DNA of 64,000 bases from Massilia soli (GTDB taxonomy: Bacteria > Pseudomonadota > Gammaproteobacteria > Burkholderiales > Burkholderiaceae_D), in the NCBI RefSeq assembly GCF_016809835.1, contig NZ_JAFBIL020000004.1, positions 434,001-498,000 of the forward strand, written 5' to 3'. Positions 63,339 through 64,000 of this stretch are shown here, piece by piece. The position numbers and the translations under genes are program-made. A model generated the notes under the pieces. The model was not told where the DNA came from, did not search any database, and worked only from the letters and a program-made list of their open reading frames with translations. Position 1 is the stretch's first letter; each line of letters starts with the position of its first letter.

Positions 63339-64000
<662 letters not shown>

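Overview
The window reads as ordinary chromosome of a high-GC betaproteobacterium, most likely Burkholderiales, family Oxalobacteraceae (Massilia, Duganella or Janthinobacterium type). This rests on protein-family content (UbiH, split PntA, GDH-180, the aru-type arginine operon, DUF3025, FeoB with a Cys-rich partner), a betaproteobacterial-type Fur box, and the REP-like intergenic hairpins. It is an inference, since no 16S gene is present. There is no phage, plasmid, insertion sequence, CRISPR array, rRNA or tRNA that I can see. Genes are dense and the only gene gap over 300 bases is 30390-30761, which holds a terminator and a duplicated repeat.

Layout. 1-3171 (+): end of pepP, ubiH and a PAS-GGDEF cyclase. 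3174-6070 (-): pntAa-pntAb-pntB transhydrogenase. 6317-7922 (+): Nudix hydrolase and mnmA. 7925-10818 (-): GST, flap nuclease Xni, a receiver protein lacking its phospho-Asp, and a DKNYY-type exported protein. 10888-12903 (+): a BlaI repressor and M56 antirepressor-like pair behind a promoter with two operators. 13830-17947: iron region, with feoA-feoB-(Cys-rich membrane protein) on - and bfd-tonB-bfr on +, diverging from a region with two Fur boxes. 17961-24959: sugar kinase, GST, purB, TonB-dependent receptor and a cytochrome b561-YceI-YceI operon. 25052-33054: stress proteins, cardiolipin synthase, S46 peptidase, CPBP protease and an APC amino acid permease.

The most coherent metabolic unit is 34210-47451 (-). 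An AraC-type ArgR-like regulator is followed by astC, two arginine succinyltransferase subunits, astD, astB, a 1567-residue NAD-glutamate dehydrogenase and astE. The Ast pathway turns arginine into glutamate plus succinate, and the embedded dehydrogenase would pass glutamate to 2-oxoglutarate, so one transcript could carry arginine carbon into the TCA cycle. An ArgR-like half-site (TGTCGC-N8-AA) sits over the -35 position of the astC promoter.

47628-64000: MarR regulator with a 94-residue orphan, HDOD protein, the queA-tgt-yajC-secD-secF operon, recG, an oxidoreductase, pyrC, an isolated gltL-type ABC ATPase, a dicarboxylate/glutamate symporter and the start of an exported amidohydrolase.

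The non-coding layer is also informative. One family of short hairpin repeats sits directly behind stop codons, a second palindromic family occurs twice near the right end, and a perfect 34-base inverted repeat lies between the arginine regulator and its operon. I see no clearly new enzymatic system. The best candidates for follow-up are the arginine-to-2-oxoglutarate operon with its putative ArgR site, the M56/BlaI pair with a DUF3471-like sensor, the degenerate receiver and the repeats.
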